A stretch of 64,000 bases of DNA from Chromatiaceae bacterium (GCA_013426805.1 JACDZG010000009.1:36551-100550), one strand, 5' to 3'. Shown: positions 9,346-20,628, counted from the first letter of the stretch. Numbers and translations are program-made. The notes: a model not told the origin generated them from the sequence alone.

Positions 9346-10284
9346 GTGAACGATACGTTTGCGTTACGGCGGCGGCTGATCGCCGACGCCTACCGGGAGG
9401 CCTGTGGCCTGGAACTCGCCGCGCTCAAGCCGGGGAACGTGCATCGCGGAGCCGACGGTCATGGGATGACCGTGGACGATTTTCTGCGCAGCGCCAAGGT
9501 CAGTGCCGGCCCATTGACCGCGCCGGGTCTGGCGCTCGGCGAGCGCATCTATTGCGCTATATCCGCAACACGCGCCGCGGTCAACTGCAACACCAATCTC
9601 GGTATACTCCTGCTGTGTGCTCCCCTGATCCAAGCCGCCTTGGAGCCCACGGGGCGCGGTGGTTTGCGCCGGCGTCTGAACGGTGTGCTCAGTGCCGCGG
9701 ATCGAACGGATACGGACTGGCTCTTCCGCGCCATCCGACTGGCCGCTCCCGGTGGGCTGGGCGTGGCGCAAGAACACGATGTCTCCGGCGAGGCGCGTGC
9801 CACGCCGCTGGAGGTCATGGCCGCCGCGGCGCATCGGGATCAAATCGCCCGTCAATATGCCGAGGGCTTTCGTGATTTGTTCGAGCGGGCGCTGCCGCTG
9901 CTGGTCGGGTACGAGACGCGGTGGCTGGACCCGGCCTGGGCCGCCGCGGGGCTCTATCTGGATTTTTTGGCGCGCTACCCGGACACGCATGTCGCCCGCA
10001 AGTGGGGGTCGGATCAGGCGGTCGCGGTCTGCCGTCGGGCCGCGCCGATCGCTGCCGCGCTGGCCGAGGCCGCACGGCCGCAGGTCTTCGCCGAGGTGTT
10101 GCGCGCGTTGGACCTGGAGTTCAAGACGGCCGGCATCAATCCCGGAACTTCGGCTGACCTGACCGTGGCGTGCCTGCTGATCCGTGCGCTGGAGCCCTTA
10201 TGTTGCGAAGATTTATCCGCGGCGGATGTCCGCCGTATTCCAGGCACCGGCCCGGTTGCGTCGGCGCCGGTGCCGTTACTCTAA
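9346..10284 (+). CDS. CitG-like (triphosphoribosyl-dephospho-CoA synthase family) protein of the methanopterin cluster
   Basis: 312 aa from a GTG at 9346. The N-terminal ACGLELAALKPGNVHRGADG and the later KPGN/HRG, TPLEVM and GINPGTSADL segments are those of the CitG/MdcB family. CitG makes the prosthetic-group precursor of citrate lyase, but no citrate or malonate decarboxylase genes are here. Homologues are a regular, poorly characterised member of bacterial tetrahydromethanopterin clusters beside beta-RFAP synthase and fae. A role in cofactor synthesis, perhaps a ribosyl/phosphoribosyl transfer, is inferred from that context and from the family chemistry. Confidence 0.8.
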   Translation: MNDTFALRRRLIADAYREACGLELAALKPGNVHRGADGHGMTVDDFLRSAKVSAGPLTAPGLALGERIYCAISATRAAVNCNTNLGILLLCAPLIQAALEPTGRGGLRRRLNGVLSAADRTDTDWLFRAIRLAAPGGLGVAQEHDVSGEARATPLEVMAAAAHRDQIARQYAEGFRDLFERALPLLVGYETRWLDPAWAAAGLYLDFLARYPDTHVARKWGSDQAVAVCRRAAPIAAALAEAARPQVFAEVLRALDLEFKTAGINPGTSADLTVACLLIRALEPLCCEDLSAADVRRIPGTGPVASAPVPLL

Positions 10285-10313
10285 GAAACCCAGAACCCTA
10301 AGGAGCGTATGCG

Positions 10314-10826
10314 ATGGCAGTGATTAACAAGACTCTGGTCGGTGAGTCCCAGGTGGGCGACGGCAATGAGGTCGCCCACATCGATCTGATCATGGGGCCA
10401 CGCGGCTCCGCGGCTGAGACCGCGTTCTGTAACGGCCTGGTGAACAATAAGGACGGTTTCACCAACCTGCTCGCGGTGGTGGCGCCGAATCTGCCGGTCA
10501 AGCCCAGTACCCTGATGTGCAATAAGGTCACACTCAAGGGTTCGAAACAGGTGGTGCAGATGTTCGGGCCGGCCCAGCGGGGGGTGGCGATGGCGGTGGC
10601 CGCATGTGTGGAGGACGGCACCATCCCGGCCGCCGAGGCGGACGATCTCTTTATCTGTGTCGGTGTTTTTGTGCACTGGCAGGCGGAGGACGAGGCCAAG
10701 ATCCAGGATTTCAATTTCCAGGCGACCAAGGAAGCCATCAAGCGCGCCGTGGCCGGCGAGCCCAAGGCCGCCGAGGTGTTGCAGAAAAAAGGCAGCATGG
10801 CCCATCCCTACGCCGCCCACCTGTGA
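10314..10826 (+). CDS. fae: Formaldehyde-activating enzyme
   Basis: 170 aa, full length for Fae of methylotrophs. It condenses formaldehyde with tetrahydromethanopterin to methylene-H4MPT. Strongly conserved blocks include [19 protein letters not shown] with the catalytic histidine (H22), [19 protein letters not shown], the [12 protein letters not shown] helix, and [15 protein letters not shown]. The start follows CTAAGGAGCG. It ends the tight beta-RFAP/CitG-like/fae run. The later pathway enzymes (mtdB, mch, fhcABCD) are not in this window and must lie elsewhere if the route is complete. Confidence 0.96.
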   Translation: MAVINKTLVGESQVGDGNEVAHIDLIMGPRGSAAETAFCNGLVNNKDGFTNLLAVVAPNLPVKPSTLMCNKVTLKGSKQVVQMFGPAQRGVAMAVAACVEDGTIPAAEADDLFICVGVFVHWQAEDEAKIQDFNFQATKEAIKRAVAGEPKAAEVLQKKGSMAHPYAAHL

Positions 10827-11006
10827 TCCGGACCCGGTGACCGCCGGCGGTGCGGCCGGGACTGACCCCCGGTGTTCGGCCGCCCGCCGTTCCGCCCCGT
10901 TGGCTTGGATCATGACATCAGTACAGAGCCTGCGAGGCTGGCCGCCGGCAGCGTGCAGCCGGCCGCGTGTTGCGGGAGGAGGTGGTGGTCCCATCGGTGA
11001 GGTCTC

Positions 11007-12413
11007 ATGACATCGCTGACTGATGTGCCATTGGTCATCGCGCTTCCGTATCGATCGGACAGTGCCCCGCTGTTTGCAGCCGTGCTCGACCGGCGCTGGC
11101 CGGTCTTTCTCGACAGTGGCCGACCCTGTTGCACTCAGGGCCGCTATGACATCCTGAGCGCCGATCCGCACACGCGGCTGGTGACCCGCGGGCCGCTGAC
11201 CGAGGTTCGCGCCGGACGCGCGAGGTGGACCTCCCCGGCTGACCCCTTTTGTCTGGTTCAGGAGGCGCTGGGACCCCGGCGACCTGGAGTCGCGGGTCTA
11301 CCCTTCAGCGGCGGCGCCATCGGGTGGTTTGCCTATGATCTGGCACGGCGCCTGGAGTGTCTGCCGAGTCTGGCGCTGGATGTCGAGGGTACCCCGGATA
11401 TGGCGGTCGGCATCTACGATTGGGCCCTGGTGGTGGATCACGAAGACCGGCGCACCCGGTTGGTGGCGCGGGACCCCGGCCGTCTGGCCGAGTACCGGGC
11501 GTTGTTCGCCGCCGCGCTTGCCGGTCGTCAGGCGGCGCGGTCCCGCGCCCCGTTTCGCGTGCTCGATCAGGTCTGTTCCAATCTGAGTCGTGAGCACTAT
11601 TTGCACGCGGTTGGCCGCATCCAGCACTATTTGCGCGAGGGCGATTGTTATCAGGTCAACCTCGCGCAGCGCTTCGCCGTGCCGGCGCAGGGTGACCCCT
11701 GGCAGGCCTATCAAGATCTGCGGGTCATCAACCCGGCGCCGTTCAGCGCCTATCTGGCGACCCCGGATTGTCAGGTGCTGTGTTCATCCCCGGAGCGCTT
11801 TTTGCTGGTGCGGGACGGTACGGTCGAGACCCGGCCCATCAAGGGCACCCGGCCGCGCGGGGTCGATCCCGGCGCGGACCGGCTGCTCGCGCAAGCCCTC
11901 CAGGCTAGCTCGAAGGATCGGGCGGAGAATGTCATGATCGTCGACCTGCTGCGCAACGACCTGGGGAAGGTCTGTGCGATCGGCAGTGTTGAGGTTCCTC
12001 AATTGTTCAAGGTGGAGCGGTTTGCTCGTGTTCAGCATCTGGTCAGCACGGTCCGCGGCCGGTTGGCGGAGGGCCGCAGCGCGGTCGATCTATTGCGCGC
12101 TTGTTTCCCCGGCGGATCCATCACCGGCGCGCCCAAGCGGCGGGCCATGGAGGTGATCGAGGAGCTGGAACCGCAGCGCCGCGGCATCTACTGCGGGGCG
12201 ATCGGCTATCTGGGGCACGACGGTGCCATGGATACCAATATTGTGATCCGTACCCTGGTGTACTCGCACGGCGTCGCCCGTCTGTGGGCGGGCGGCGGGA
12301 TCGTCGCGGACTCGGACCCGCAGGCCGAATACCGTGAGACGCTGGACAAGGCGGCCCCCCTGCTTGATCTGCTCGAGCGATGGCGTCGCGATCCTTCGCG
12401 ATCTGGTACATGA
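11007..12413 (+). CDS. pabB: Aminodeoxychorismate synthase component I
   Basis: 468 aa. PabB amines chorismate to aminodeoxychorismate on the way to p-aminobenzoate for folate and, here, plausibly methanopterin. The C-terminal chorismate-binding domain shows RPIKGTRPRG with the PabB-type lysine K279, then DLLRNDLGKV, the FPGGSITGAPKRRAMEVI motif and GAIGYLGHDGAMDTNIVIRT. The lysine and overall pattern favour PabB over TrpE. It begins 180 bp after fae, and this placement next to an aminobenzoate-consuming enzyme makes a metabolic link likely. Confidence 0.92.
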   Translation: MTSLTDVPLVIALPYRSDSAPLFAAVLDRRWPVFLDSGRPCCTQGRYDILSADPHTRLVTRGPLTEVRAGRARWTSPADPFCLVQEALGPRRPGVAGLPFSGGAIGWFAYDLARRLECLPSLALDVEGTPDMAVGIYDWALVVDHEDRRTRLVARDPGRLAEYRALFAAALAGRQAARSRAPFRVLDQVCSNLSREHYLHAVGRIQHYLREGDCYQVNLAQRFAVPAQGDPWQAYQDLRVINPAPFSAYLATPDCQVLCSSPERFLLVRDGTVETRPIKGTRPRGVDPGADRLLAQALQASSKDRAENVMIVDLLRNDLGKVCAIGSVEVPQLFKVERFARVQHLVSTVRGRLAEGRSAVDLLRACFPGGSITGAPKRRAMEVIEELEPQRRGIYCGAIGYLGHDGAMDTNIVIRTLVYSHGVARLWAGGGIVADSDPQAEYRETLDKAAPLLDLLERWRRDPSRSGT

Positions 12414-12503
12414 TTTTCCGGCAATCGCCTAAACTGCGTGGTTTTGGCTGGTCAAGCTGGACGCGGCGGCCAGCGGCTGCCGACGCACCGACTGGGAGAC
12501 ATC

Positions 12504-14951
<2,448 letters not shown>

Positions 14952-14977
14952 GACGCCGCAGTGCCGAAGGAGTAGCA

Positions 14978-15637
14978 GTGAAAATTAACTACGTACTGAT
15001 CGATTACGAAAACGTCCAGGTGAAATCCCTTGCCAGACTCAGAGGCGAGCAATTTCGAGTCAGTGTCTTCTTGGGGCCGAACAATACCAGGCTCCCGGTT
15101 GAACTCGTTTTGGCAATTCAAGATCTTGGTGATCGCGCAGATTATATACAACTGGAAACACCCGGACCGAATGCCCTCGATTTCCATATTGCCTATCATC
15201 TTGGTGTGCTGTCCACGGCAGACCCGTCAGGGGTTTTTCACATCATCTCGAAGGACTCCGGCTTTGATCCGCTGGTCAAGTATCTAAAAGCCAAGAAGAT
15301 CATGTCCAGTCGGTCGGGGTCAATCGAGGAAATGCCGTGCTTTTGCGTAGCGCCGATCGTGAGTGTGGAAAGTTCCGGCGGGGCACCGCAGACCATCCAA
15401 AAACCTGCTGCGAAACGAGCGCCAGTAGACGAACTGGTCAAAGTTGCAGTCAATGATTTAGTTCGGCGAAAGGCGTCTCGACCCGGTTCGACGCAAGCCC
15501 TGTTAAACACCGTTCACGCGACGTGCGGCAAGCAGATACCATTAGCGGAAATCAAGATTCTGATCGATGTCTTGGTCAGCCGTGGATTTGTGAAAATAAA
15601 CGGTTCCAAAGTGACTTACGTCCTCCCGTCCGAGTAG
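14978..15637 (+). CDS. PIN-like/NYN-domain protein with C-terminal wHTH-like domain
   Basis: 219 aa from GTG at 14978, preceded by AAGGAG. The start INYVLIDYENVQ has the first acidic residue pattern of NYN/PIN-like nucleases; NALDFHIAYHLG and HIISKDSGFDPLVKYL carry the further conserved aspartates of the active site. Residues about 150-218 are basic and helical, ending in a beta-hairpin (GFVKINGSKVTYVLP), suggesting a winged-helix nucleic-acid-binding domain. Probably an RNase or RNA-binding regulator. It sits between a sensor kinase and a broken type I restriction locus; codon use is less GC-biased than the neighbours, hinting at transfer. Confidence 0.75.
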   Translation: MKINYVLIDYENVQVKSLARLRGEQFRVSVFLGPNNTRLPVELVLAIQDLGDRADYIQLETPGPNALDFHIAYHLGVLSTADPSGVFHIISKDSGFDPLVKYLKAKKIMSSRSGSIEEMPCFCVAPIVSVESSGGAPQTIQKPAAKRAPVDELVKVAVNDLVRRKASRPGSTQALLNTVHATCGKQIPLAEIKILIDVLVSRGFVKINGSKVTYVLPSE

Positions 15638-15659
15638 CGATGGTGCGGCTGCCATATAC

Positions 15660-16865
15660 ATGGCGAACAACGACAACCACACCGACCTGGCCTACGCCGA
15701 CACCCTATGGAAGTCGGCCGACGCGCTGCGCGGCCAGGTGGACGCCGCCGAGTACAAGCACGTCGTGCTGGGCCTGCTGTTCCTGAAGTACATCTCCGAT
15801 GCCTTCGCGGCCCGCCGCGAGGCGCTCACGGCCGAACTCGAAGCGGACGGCATCGTCGGCGCGCAAATGGAGAGCCTGCTCGAAAGCCGCGACGAGTACA
15901 CCGCCGAGCGGGTGTTCTGGGTGCCGCCCGCGGCGCGCTGGCAGATGAACCTCGCCATCCGCGGCATCGCGGCCAACCTGGGCTCCCAGCCCGCGGACAC
16001 CTTCCTGCGCGACCTGCATCCGGATTTGAAGGCCGACTACATCCTGGCCAATCCGCCGTTCAACATCTCGGACTGGTCCGGCCGGCTGCTGGAGAAGGAC
16101 ATCCGTTGGCGTTTCGGCCCGCCGCCCGTCGGCAACGCCAACTACGCCTGGATTCAGCACTTCATCCATCATCTGGCGCCGCCGAACGGCCAGGGCGGCG
16201 GGGTCGCCGGCTTCGTCATGGCCAACGGCTCGCTGTCCTCCGGCTCGGGCGGCGAGGGCGAGATTCGGAGCCGCATTGTCGAGGCCGACCTGGTGGACGC
16301 CATCGTCGCGCTGCCGGCCCAGCTCTTCCTCACCACCGGCATCCCCGCCTGCCTGTGGTTCCTGACCCGCAACAAGACCGGCCGCAACCTGAAGTCCGGC
16401 GGACGCGACCGCCGCGGCGAGACCCTGTTCATCGACGCCCGCAAGCTCGGCACCCTCCAGACCCGGACGCTGCGCGTACTGACCGGCGGCGACGACGGTG
16501 AGACCCTGCTCGCCGACGGACTCGGCGACCCGGGCGCCGACTCCGATCTCGGCCGCATCGTCTATGCCTTCCGCCAATGGCGCGGCGAGCCGGCACCCGC
16601 CTGGTGGAACACCGCCGAACATGGTGACTGGACCTACCGCGACATCCCCGGCTTCTGCAAGGCGCAGACCTTGGACGGCATCCGCAAGCACGGCTTCGTG
16701 CTCACCCCCGGCCGCTATGTCGGGGCCGAAGAGCAGGAAGAGGACGGCGAGCCCTTCGAGGAGAAATATCCGCGGCTGTTGGCGGAGTTGGAGGCTTGCT
16801 TCGTGGAGGGGGAGCGGTTGATGGGCGTCGTGCGCGAGCGGCTGAAAGGGGTGGGTAATGTCTGA
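15660..16865 (+). pseudogene. hsdM: Type I restriction-modification methylase HsdM with internal deletion
   Basis: 401 codons instead of about 500. Residues 1-90 are a normal HsdM N-terminal helical domain (LWKSADALRG, YKHVVLGLLFLKYISDAF, EYTAERVFWVPPAARW). The frame then jumps directly to QMNLAIRGI, which in intact HsdM follows the SAM-binding motif by about 40 residues. About 110-120 codons, including motif I (the DP-x-GSGG type loop), are therefore missing, in frame. The catalytic motif IV NPPFN and the C-terminal part remain. Without motif I it should not bind SAM. The hsdS partner is also destroyed downstream and no hsdR is present. Confidence 0.85.
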
Positions 16866-17367
16866 TCGGCCGACCACCCTTGAGCCCCAGCCCGACCCTC
16901 ACCCTCTCGCTCCCACGCTCCAGCGTGGGAGTGTCGTCGGGCCGCTCCAGCGGCCCGTCTCAACTGACCGCACTGCGCCAGATGGAAGACGCGACGCTGG
17001 AGCGTCGCCACGTGCTCCCACGCTGGAGCGTGGGAGCCAGAAACAGGCCAGGAAGTATGTAAACGTTGGCGCCGTATTTGACAGCCTCAAGTGCCGCGAT
17101 GTTCCGAAATTCAAGGTACAGATCCCCCCGCTGCAGCAGCAACGCGCCATCGCTGGGATTCTCGGCGCACTCGACGATAAGATCGAGCAGAATCGGCGGA
17201 CCGCCCAAGCGCTGGAACGGTTGGCCCGGGCGATCTTCCGCGCCTGGTTCGTGGACTTCGAGCCGGTGAAGGCCAAGGCCGCGGGCGCGACCTCTTTTCC
17301 GTCCATGCCTCAGCTCATCTTTGATGCCCTTCAGCGATGCCGCAAGCGCAGCGGAGGAATTGCTCTG
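16858..17367 (+). pseudogene. hsdS: HsdS specificity-subunit remnant joined to repeats
   Basis: The reading frame opens with an ATG overlapping the hsdM stop, the usual hsdM-hsdS junction. However, residues 5-62 are translated hairpin repeats. From 17053 the frame encodes the last conserved part of HsdS: VKIPPL-like [49 protein letters not shown]. Both target-recognition domains are gone. The frame runs on without a stop into the separate gene at 17368, which has its own ribosome site. Confidence 0.8.
16910..17037. repeat. Cluster of four REP-like hairpins
   Basis: Four perfect inverted repeats in 128 bp: 16910-16931 (CTCCCACGCT/AGCGTGGGAG), 16939-16956 (GGGCCGCT/AGCGGCCC), 16991-17008 (GCGACGCT/AGCGTCGC) and 17014-17037 (GCTCCCACGCT/AGCGTGGGAGC). 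All share the same centre, GCT-CC-AGC or its complement. The cluster replaces most of hsdS. Related hairpins occur at 20499-20599 and 63100-63120, so this is a dispersed family; no REP-associated tyrosine transposase gene is in the window. Confidence 0.85.
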
Positions 17368-17817
17368 ATGGCGGAGATCATCCTGACCCAATCCGAGGCC
17401 AACGCGCTGATCGCGATGGAAAAGCAGCGCACCAGCGAGGCCCGCAGCGACTTCCCACGGGGCGGCGAGGCACTCTCGCTGCCGCTTGAATCCGCGGACC
17501 GACGCGAGCAGTTCCTGTTGGATGTCAGCCGCGGGCGCATCGACCTGCGCAAGGTCAAGATGCAGACCCGCGGCCGGCAGGTGGTGGTACTGGTCCGACT
17601 CGATCTGGGCGGCGCCCCGCACCGCAATCCAGACGACGAGGAGGTCCCGGTGCCGCATCTGCACGTCTATCGGGAGGGTTACGGCGACAAGTGGGCAATT
17701 CCAGTCCCCGCCGAGCACTTCCGCAATTCGAGCGACGTCTGGACGACGTTCGAGGATTTCCTGCGGTACTGCAACATCACGCGACCGCCGCACATTGCGC
17801 GAGGGTTAGTCACATGA
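17368..17817 (+). CDS. DUF6978-like protein, first gene of a two-gene cassette
   Basis: 149 aa. The ATG at 17368 is chosen because GCGGAGGAAT lies directly upstream and because upstream codons belong to the hsdS remnant. It begins [19 protein letters not shown] and has a beta-rich core ([37 protein letters not shown]) with [14 protein letters not shown] later. I recognise it as the small partner, called DUF6978 in recent annotations, found before DUF1828/1829 proteins; no activity is established to my knowledge. Its TGA overlaps the next start (ATGA), so the two proteins are made together. Confidence 0.65.
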   Translation: MAEIILTQSEANALIAMEKQRTSEARSDFPRGGEALSLPLESADRREQFLLDVSRGRIDLRKVKMQTRGRQVVVLVRLDLGGAPHRNPDDEEVPVPHLHVYREGYGDKWAIPVPAEHFRNSSDVWTTFEDFLRYCNITRPPHIARGLVT

Positions 17818-18578
17818 TCCAAGATATCCAATCCCTGACAGATGCATACCATGCTTGGCTTCGTGATAAATCGACGTTGCGCCAGATCGACGACTGGGTG
17901 GAGATCACGACGCCCTATCTGGACCGCCACAACGACTACGTGCAGATCTACGCGCAGCGCTCAAATGGCGGCTTCACGCTGACCGACGATGGTTATACGA
18001 TCGGAGATCTGGAGCAGAGCGGGTGCAAGCTCGACAGCCGCAAGCGTCAAGACCTGCTCAAGATGACGCTGAATGGCTTTGGCGTGCAGTTGGATGGCGC
18101 GGCGCTTCAGGTTCACGCCGCGCCCGAGAACTTTGCGCTGCGCAAGCATAACCTCGTGCAGGCGATCCTCGCGGTGAACGATATGTTTTATCTCGCTGTG
18201 CCGATGGTAACGAGCGTGTTCTACGAGGACGTCTCCGCTTGGCTTGATGTGCATGATGTAAGATACACGCCGAAGGTCAAGTTCACCGGCAAGACCGGCT
18301 ATGACCATCTGTTCGATTTCGTCATCCCAAAGTCCCGGAAGCAGCCGGAGCGTATCGTGCAGACAATCAACCGCCCGAATCGCAACACGGCGCAGGCCGT
18401 GGTGCTCTCGTGGATCGATACGAAAGAGGTCCGGTCGCCGGAATCTCGGGCCTATGCGTTACTGAACGATGCGGAGCAGTTCGTCTCCCAGGCCGTTCTC
18501 GATGCGCTGCGCAGCTACGATGTGCATCCCTTCTCATGGAGCGGGCGGGACCAGGTTCGGGAGGAGCTCGCCGCGTGA
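17814..18578 (+). CDS. DUF1828-DUF1829 protein, second gene of the cassette
   Basis: 254 aa, translationally coupled to the gene before it. The N-terminal part ([35 protein letters not shown]) matches DUF1828 and the C-terminal part ([21 protein letters not shown] onward to SFVSQ-like residues) matches DUF1829. The DH-FDFVIP arrangement followed by a conserved strand resembles the core of PD-(D/E)XK-type nucleases, but I cannot confirm a complete active site. The position in a broken restriction locus, beside other mobile genes, suggests an accessory or defence function, possibly a two-component toxin-antitoxin-like unit. The 3' end overlaps the opposite DUF4062 frame by 212 bp. Confidence 0.75.
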   Translation: MIQDIQSLTDAYHAWLRDKSTLRQIDDWVEITTPYLDRHNDYVQIYAQRSNGGFTLTDDGYTIGDLEQSGCKLDSRKRQDLLKMTLNGFGVQLDGAALQVHAAPENFALRKHNLVQAILAVNDMFYLAVPMVTSVFYEDVSAWLDVHDVRYTPKVKFTGKTGYDHLFDFVIPKSRKQPERIVQTINRPNRNTAQAVVLSWIDTKEVRSPESRAYALLNDAEQFVSQAVLDALRSYDVHPFSWSGRDQVREELAA

Positions 18579-19764
18579 GCGGGTACTCGCCAACCGAGCA
18601 ACTCGTCGAAGATGTTGCCGCCGTCTCCTTCGGCGTCATTGGCGCCCAGCTTCGGCGCGGCGTGGAGATCGACGACGCCGGCGAGCGCTTGGATGCAAGC
18701 CAGTGCGTAAGGCAGTCGGCCACTTGCGATTGCGCGACCGCCAGGAGCCGCTCATGAGCGGGGACGACCGGCGGGCGGGCGGTCAGGCGCCCGGCGGCGT
18801 CCAGTGCCTGCCGGGCCAGGGGCAGGGCGGCGGTGAGGGTGCCGTGGTCCGTCTCGAACCGGGCGCGATCCCGGTAGAACCAGGCGGCCAGGTCGTCGAT
18901 GCGGGCGCGTTGCTGGGCGCGCTGGGCGGCGGCGGCCTCGCGTTGGCGCTCGCGGGTTTCCCAGTCGGCGGCGGCCGCGGCCGTCGTGAGATCGCGCTGG
19001 TAGGCGTCGTCGACCGCGGTGAGCAGATGGGCGCGGATGCGCTCGGTGGTCACCTGCTGGGTGGCGGCGGTCTGTGCGACGATGATCCGCGTGTTCCAGT
19101 GCATGTAACCAAGGATGCCGGCCCCCACCAGCAGCAAGGCCGCGAAGAGCCCGCCGATGCCCCAGCCGAGCCTGCGCCAATCGCGCGCCTGGCGTTGGCG
19201 CAGGTGTGCCAGTTCGTCCTTGAGTTGCAGCACCAGGATCTCGATCCGGTCGTCGCTCGCCGCCTTGTGGCGCAGGTGGTTGGCGGCGCGCAGGCGCTCG
19301 ACATAGGCGTGTTGCCGGGCGCGGCGCTCGGCCTGGTAGGCGGCGGGGTCCGGGTGCGGAGGAGCGTCCGCGCGGGTGTGGGGCAGGTCGAGTGCGTCCG
19401 GTTGCTGGTCGCGCGTGCAGCCCGGCTCGACCTCGATGAACCAGGTGCGCTTGCCGTGGCGGAGCGCGTAGAGGAGCTCGAACTGGGTGTAGGAACAGGG
19501 TCCCCATTCCGGGTCCGGCCAGGGGCGCGCGGGATCATTACAGGGCGGCGGCTCGGCGCCGTAGGCCAGGCCGACCAATTGGAAGACGCCCTCGCAGCCG
19601 TCGATCTGCTGCTCCAGCCAGGCCCGCAGTTCGCCGTACCCGGTGGGGAAGTCGTCCTCGATCACGGTGTCGAAGCCCAGCCGGCGCAGGGTGTCGGCGA
19701 CCAGGCGCCGGGCACCGCGCAGTTCGCTGCTGACGGCGGAGACGAACAGGCGCGGGCGGTTCAT
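18367..19764 (-). CDS. DUF4062 protein, C-terminus probably frameshifted/truncated
   Basis: 465 codons. Residues 1-115 are DUF4062, a Rossmann-like domain related to TIR-type N-termini of STAND proteins ([17 protein letters not shown], then [13 protein letters not shown] and [15 protein letters not shown]). A coiled segment, one membrane helix (about 199-222, [20 protein letters not shown]) and a helical repeat-like region follow. After residue about 350 the frame becomes serine/arginine-rich and runs antisense through the DUF1829 gene. Shifting frame at about 18708 gives a much better continuation ([19 protein letters not shown], then [10 protein letters not shown]), so a frameshift and loss of the end are likely. 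Confidence 0.6.
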   Translation of the reverse strand: MNRPRLFVSAVSSELRGARRLVADTLRRLGFDTVIEDDFPTGYGELRAWLEQQIDGCEGVFQLVGLAYGAEPPPCNDPARPWPDPEWGPCSYTQFELLYALRHGKRTWFIEVEPGCTRDQQPDALDLPHTRADAPPHPDPAAYQAERRARQHAYVERLRAANHLRHKAASDDRIEILVLQLKDELAHLRQRQARDWRRLGWGIGGLFAALLLVGAGILGYMHWNTRIIVAQTAATQQVTTERIRAHLLTAVDDAYQRDLTTAAAAADWETRERQREAAAAQRAQQRARIDDLAAWFYRDRARFETDHGTLTAALPLARQALDAAGRLTARPPVVPAHERLLAVAQSQVADCLTHWLASKRSPASSISTPRRSWAPMTPKETAATSSTSCSVGEYPLTRRAPPEPGPARSMRRDAHRSCAAHRERPGRRTAPHRSVTHRPEIPATGPLSYRSTRAPRPAPCCDSGG

Positions 19765-19924
19765 CGTGAAACCGGGAACAGACCATGGTTAGCCGCGACT
19801 GTGCAGGCAAGTCGGCGGTGCCGTCAAGGTCTTCACATCCCCCGACCCGCGCGGATCGGTGCCGCCGGCTAACCCATGCACGCCATTCTCCGCGCGCGAC
19901 GCGGGGTCCGGGAATCGCCGGTAG

Positions 19925-19941
19925 GGTCCGCTGCGCGGACC
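19925..19941. repeat. Palindrome GGTCCGC-TGC-GCGGACC, copy 1
   Basis: 7-bp arms with a 3-nt loop. A near-identical 21-nt element, differing only in the loop (TGT), occurs at 20610-20630. It directly precedes the minisatellite. Confidence 0.75.
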
Positions 19942-19950
19942 GATCCCGCG

Positions 19951-20070
19951 CGACCCCATCCCAAGCGACCCCATCCCGCGCGACCCCATCCCAAGCGACC
20001 CCATCCCAAGCGACCCCATCCCAAGCGACCCCATCCCAAGCAACCCCATCCCGCGCGTCCCCACCCGAAG
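19951..20070. repeat. 15-bp tandem repeat, eight units
   Basis: Consecutive units at 19951, 19966, 19981, 19996, 20011, 20026, 20041 and 20056. The consensus is CGACCCCATCCCAAG; units 2 and 7 end in CGCG, and the last is more diverged. Because 15 is a multiple of three, each frame reads a five-residue repeat. No spacers, so this is not a CRISPR. Confidence 0.9.
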
Positions 20071-20141
20071 AACAAAGAACGTTCGGCGCCGCGTACGCAA
20101 TCGGGTTTGCTGCGCAACCAGGAGTTGACGACGGGCCGAGG

Positions 20142-20459
20142 TCACAACCGCGTTTCAAGGTCGGACGGTTCCGGCTGGTCGGCGAGCAAGCGCTTCAGCC
20201 GCTCGATCTCGGCCAAGGCTTCGTTCTTGGCGGCTCGCTCCTGTTCCGTATCCGCTTGCGCCTGTGCCTTGGCCGCTCGCTCCTGCTCCGCGTCCGCCCG
20301 CGCCTGCTCGACCTCCGCGCGCAGGTCGTCGAACTCGCGTTGGATGCTCTGCTGTTCGCGCAGATACTCCTGCCGCGCCTGGTAGGCATGGTAGGCGTGT
20401 TCTTTCTCGGAGAAGGCCTTCAGGGTGTTCATGGCGCGCCTCATCTCTTGGGTCTGCAT
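20142..20459 (-). pseudogene. C-terminal remnant of an Rpn/PD-(D/E)XK transposase-like protein
   Basis: 105 codons from the ATG at 20459. The start region LKAFSEKEHAYHAYQARQEYLREQQSIQRE resembles the tail of recombination-promoting nuclease / PD-(D/E)XK family transposases, which often end in such a helix and a charged coiled coil. The rest is coiled coil rich in E, A, R and Q (two near-copies of a QADTEQERAAK-type block). The nuclease domain is absent: upstream lies a hairpin repeat cluster instead. A small coiled-coil protein could still be made. Confidence 0.55.
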
Positions 20460-20498
20460 CCACGCGGGCAGTCAATGCCATTAAGTTAAGCCATTCTG

Positions 20499-20628
20499 GC
20501 TCCCACGCTCCTGCGTGGGAGCACGTGCGGGCGCTCCGCGTCCGGCGCCAAGACCGGACGCGGAGCGCCCGCCCGGCATTCCCACGCGGAGCGTGGGAAC
20601 GAGACCTCTAGGGTCCGCTGTGCGGACC
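20499..20628. repeat. REP-like hairpin cluster 2
   Basis: Four hairpins: GCTCCCACGC/GCGTGGGAGC (20499-20522); a 17-bp stem GGGCGCTCCGCGTCCGG with its complement (20529-20570); TTCCCACGC/GCGTGGGAA (20579-20599); and GGTCCGC/GCGGACC (20612-20628, second copy of the 19925 palindrome). Same family as the block inside hsdS. It may also terminate or punctuate transcription between the flanking genes. Confidence 0.85.

Larger units (their letters stand above)
19765..20141. other. Gene-free stretch holding a 15-bp minisatellite
   Basis: 377 bp between the DUF4062 start and the coiled-coil remnant. It contains a palindrome (19925-19941) and the tandem repeat at 19951-20070. Repetitive pentapeptides translated from the minisatellite in several frames on both strands are by-products of the 15-bp period, not a recognisable protein. 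Confidence 0.6.

Noticed and set aside
18469..19872. Plus-strand 467-codon frame opposite the DUF4062 gene
   Set aside because: Glycine/valine-rich translation of the complement; the opposite strand carries a recognisable DUF4062 domain and membrane helix.
19951..20070. CRISPR array
   Set aside because: Units are contiguous 15-mers without spacers, and no cas genes are present.
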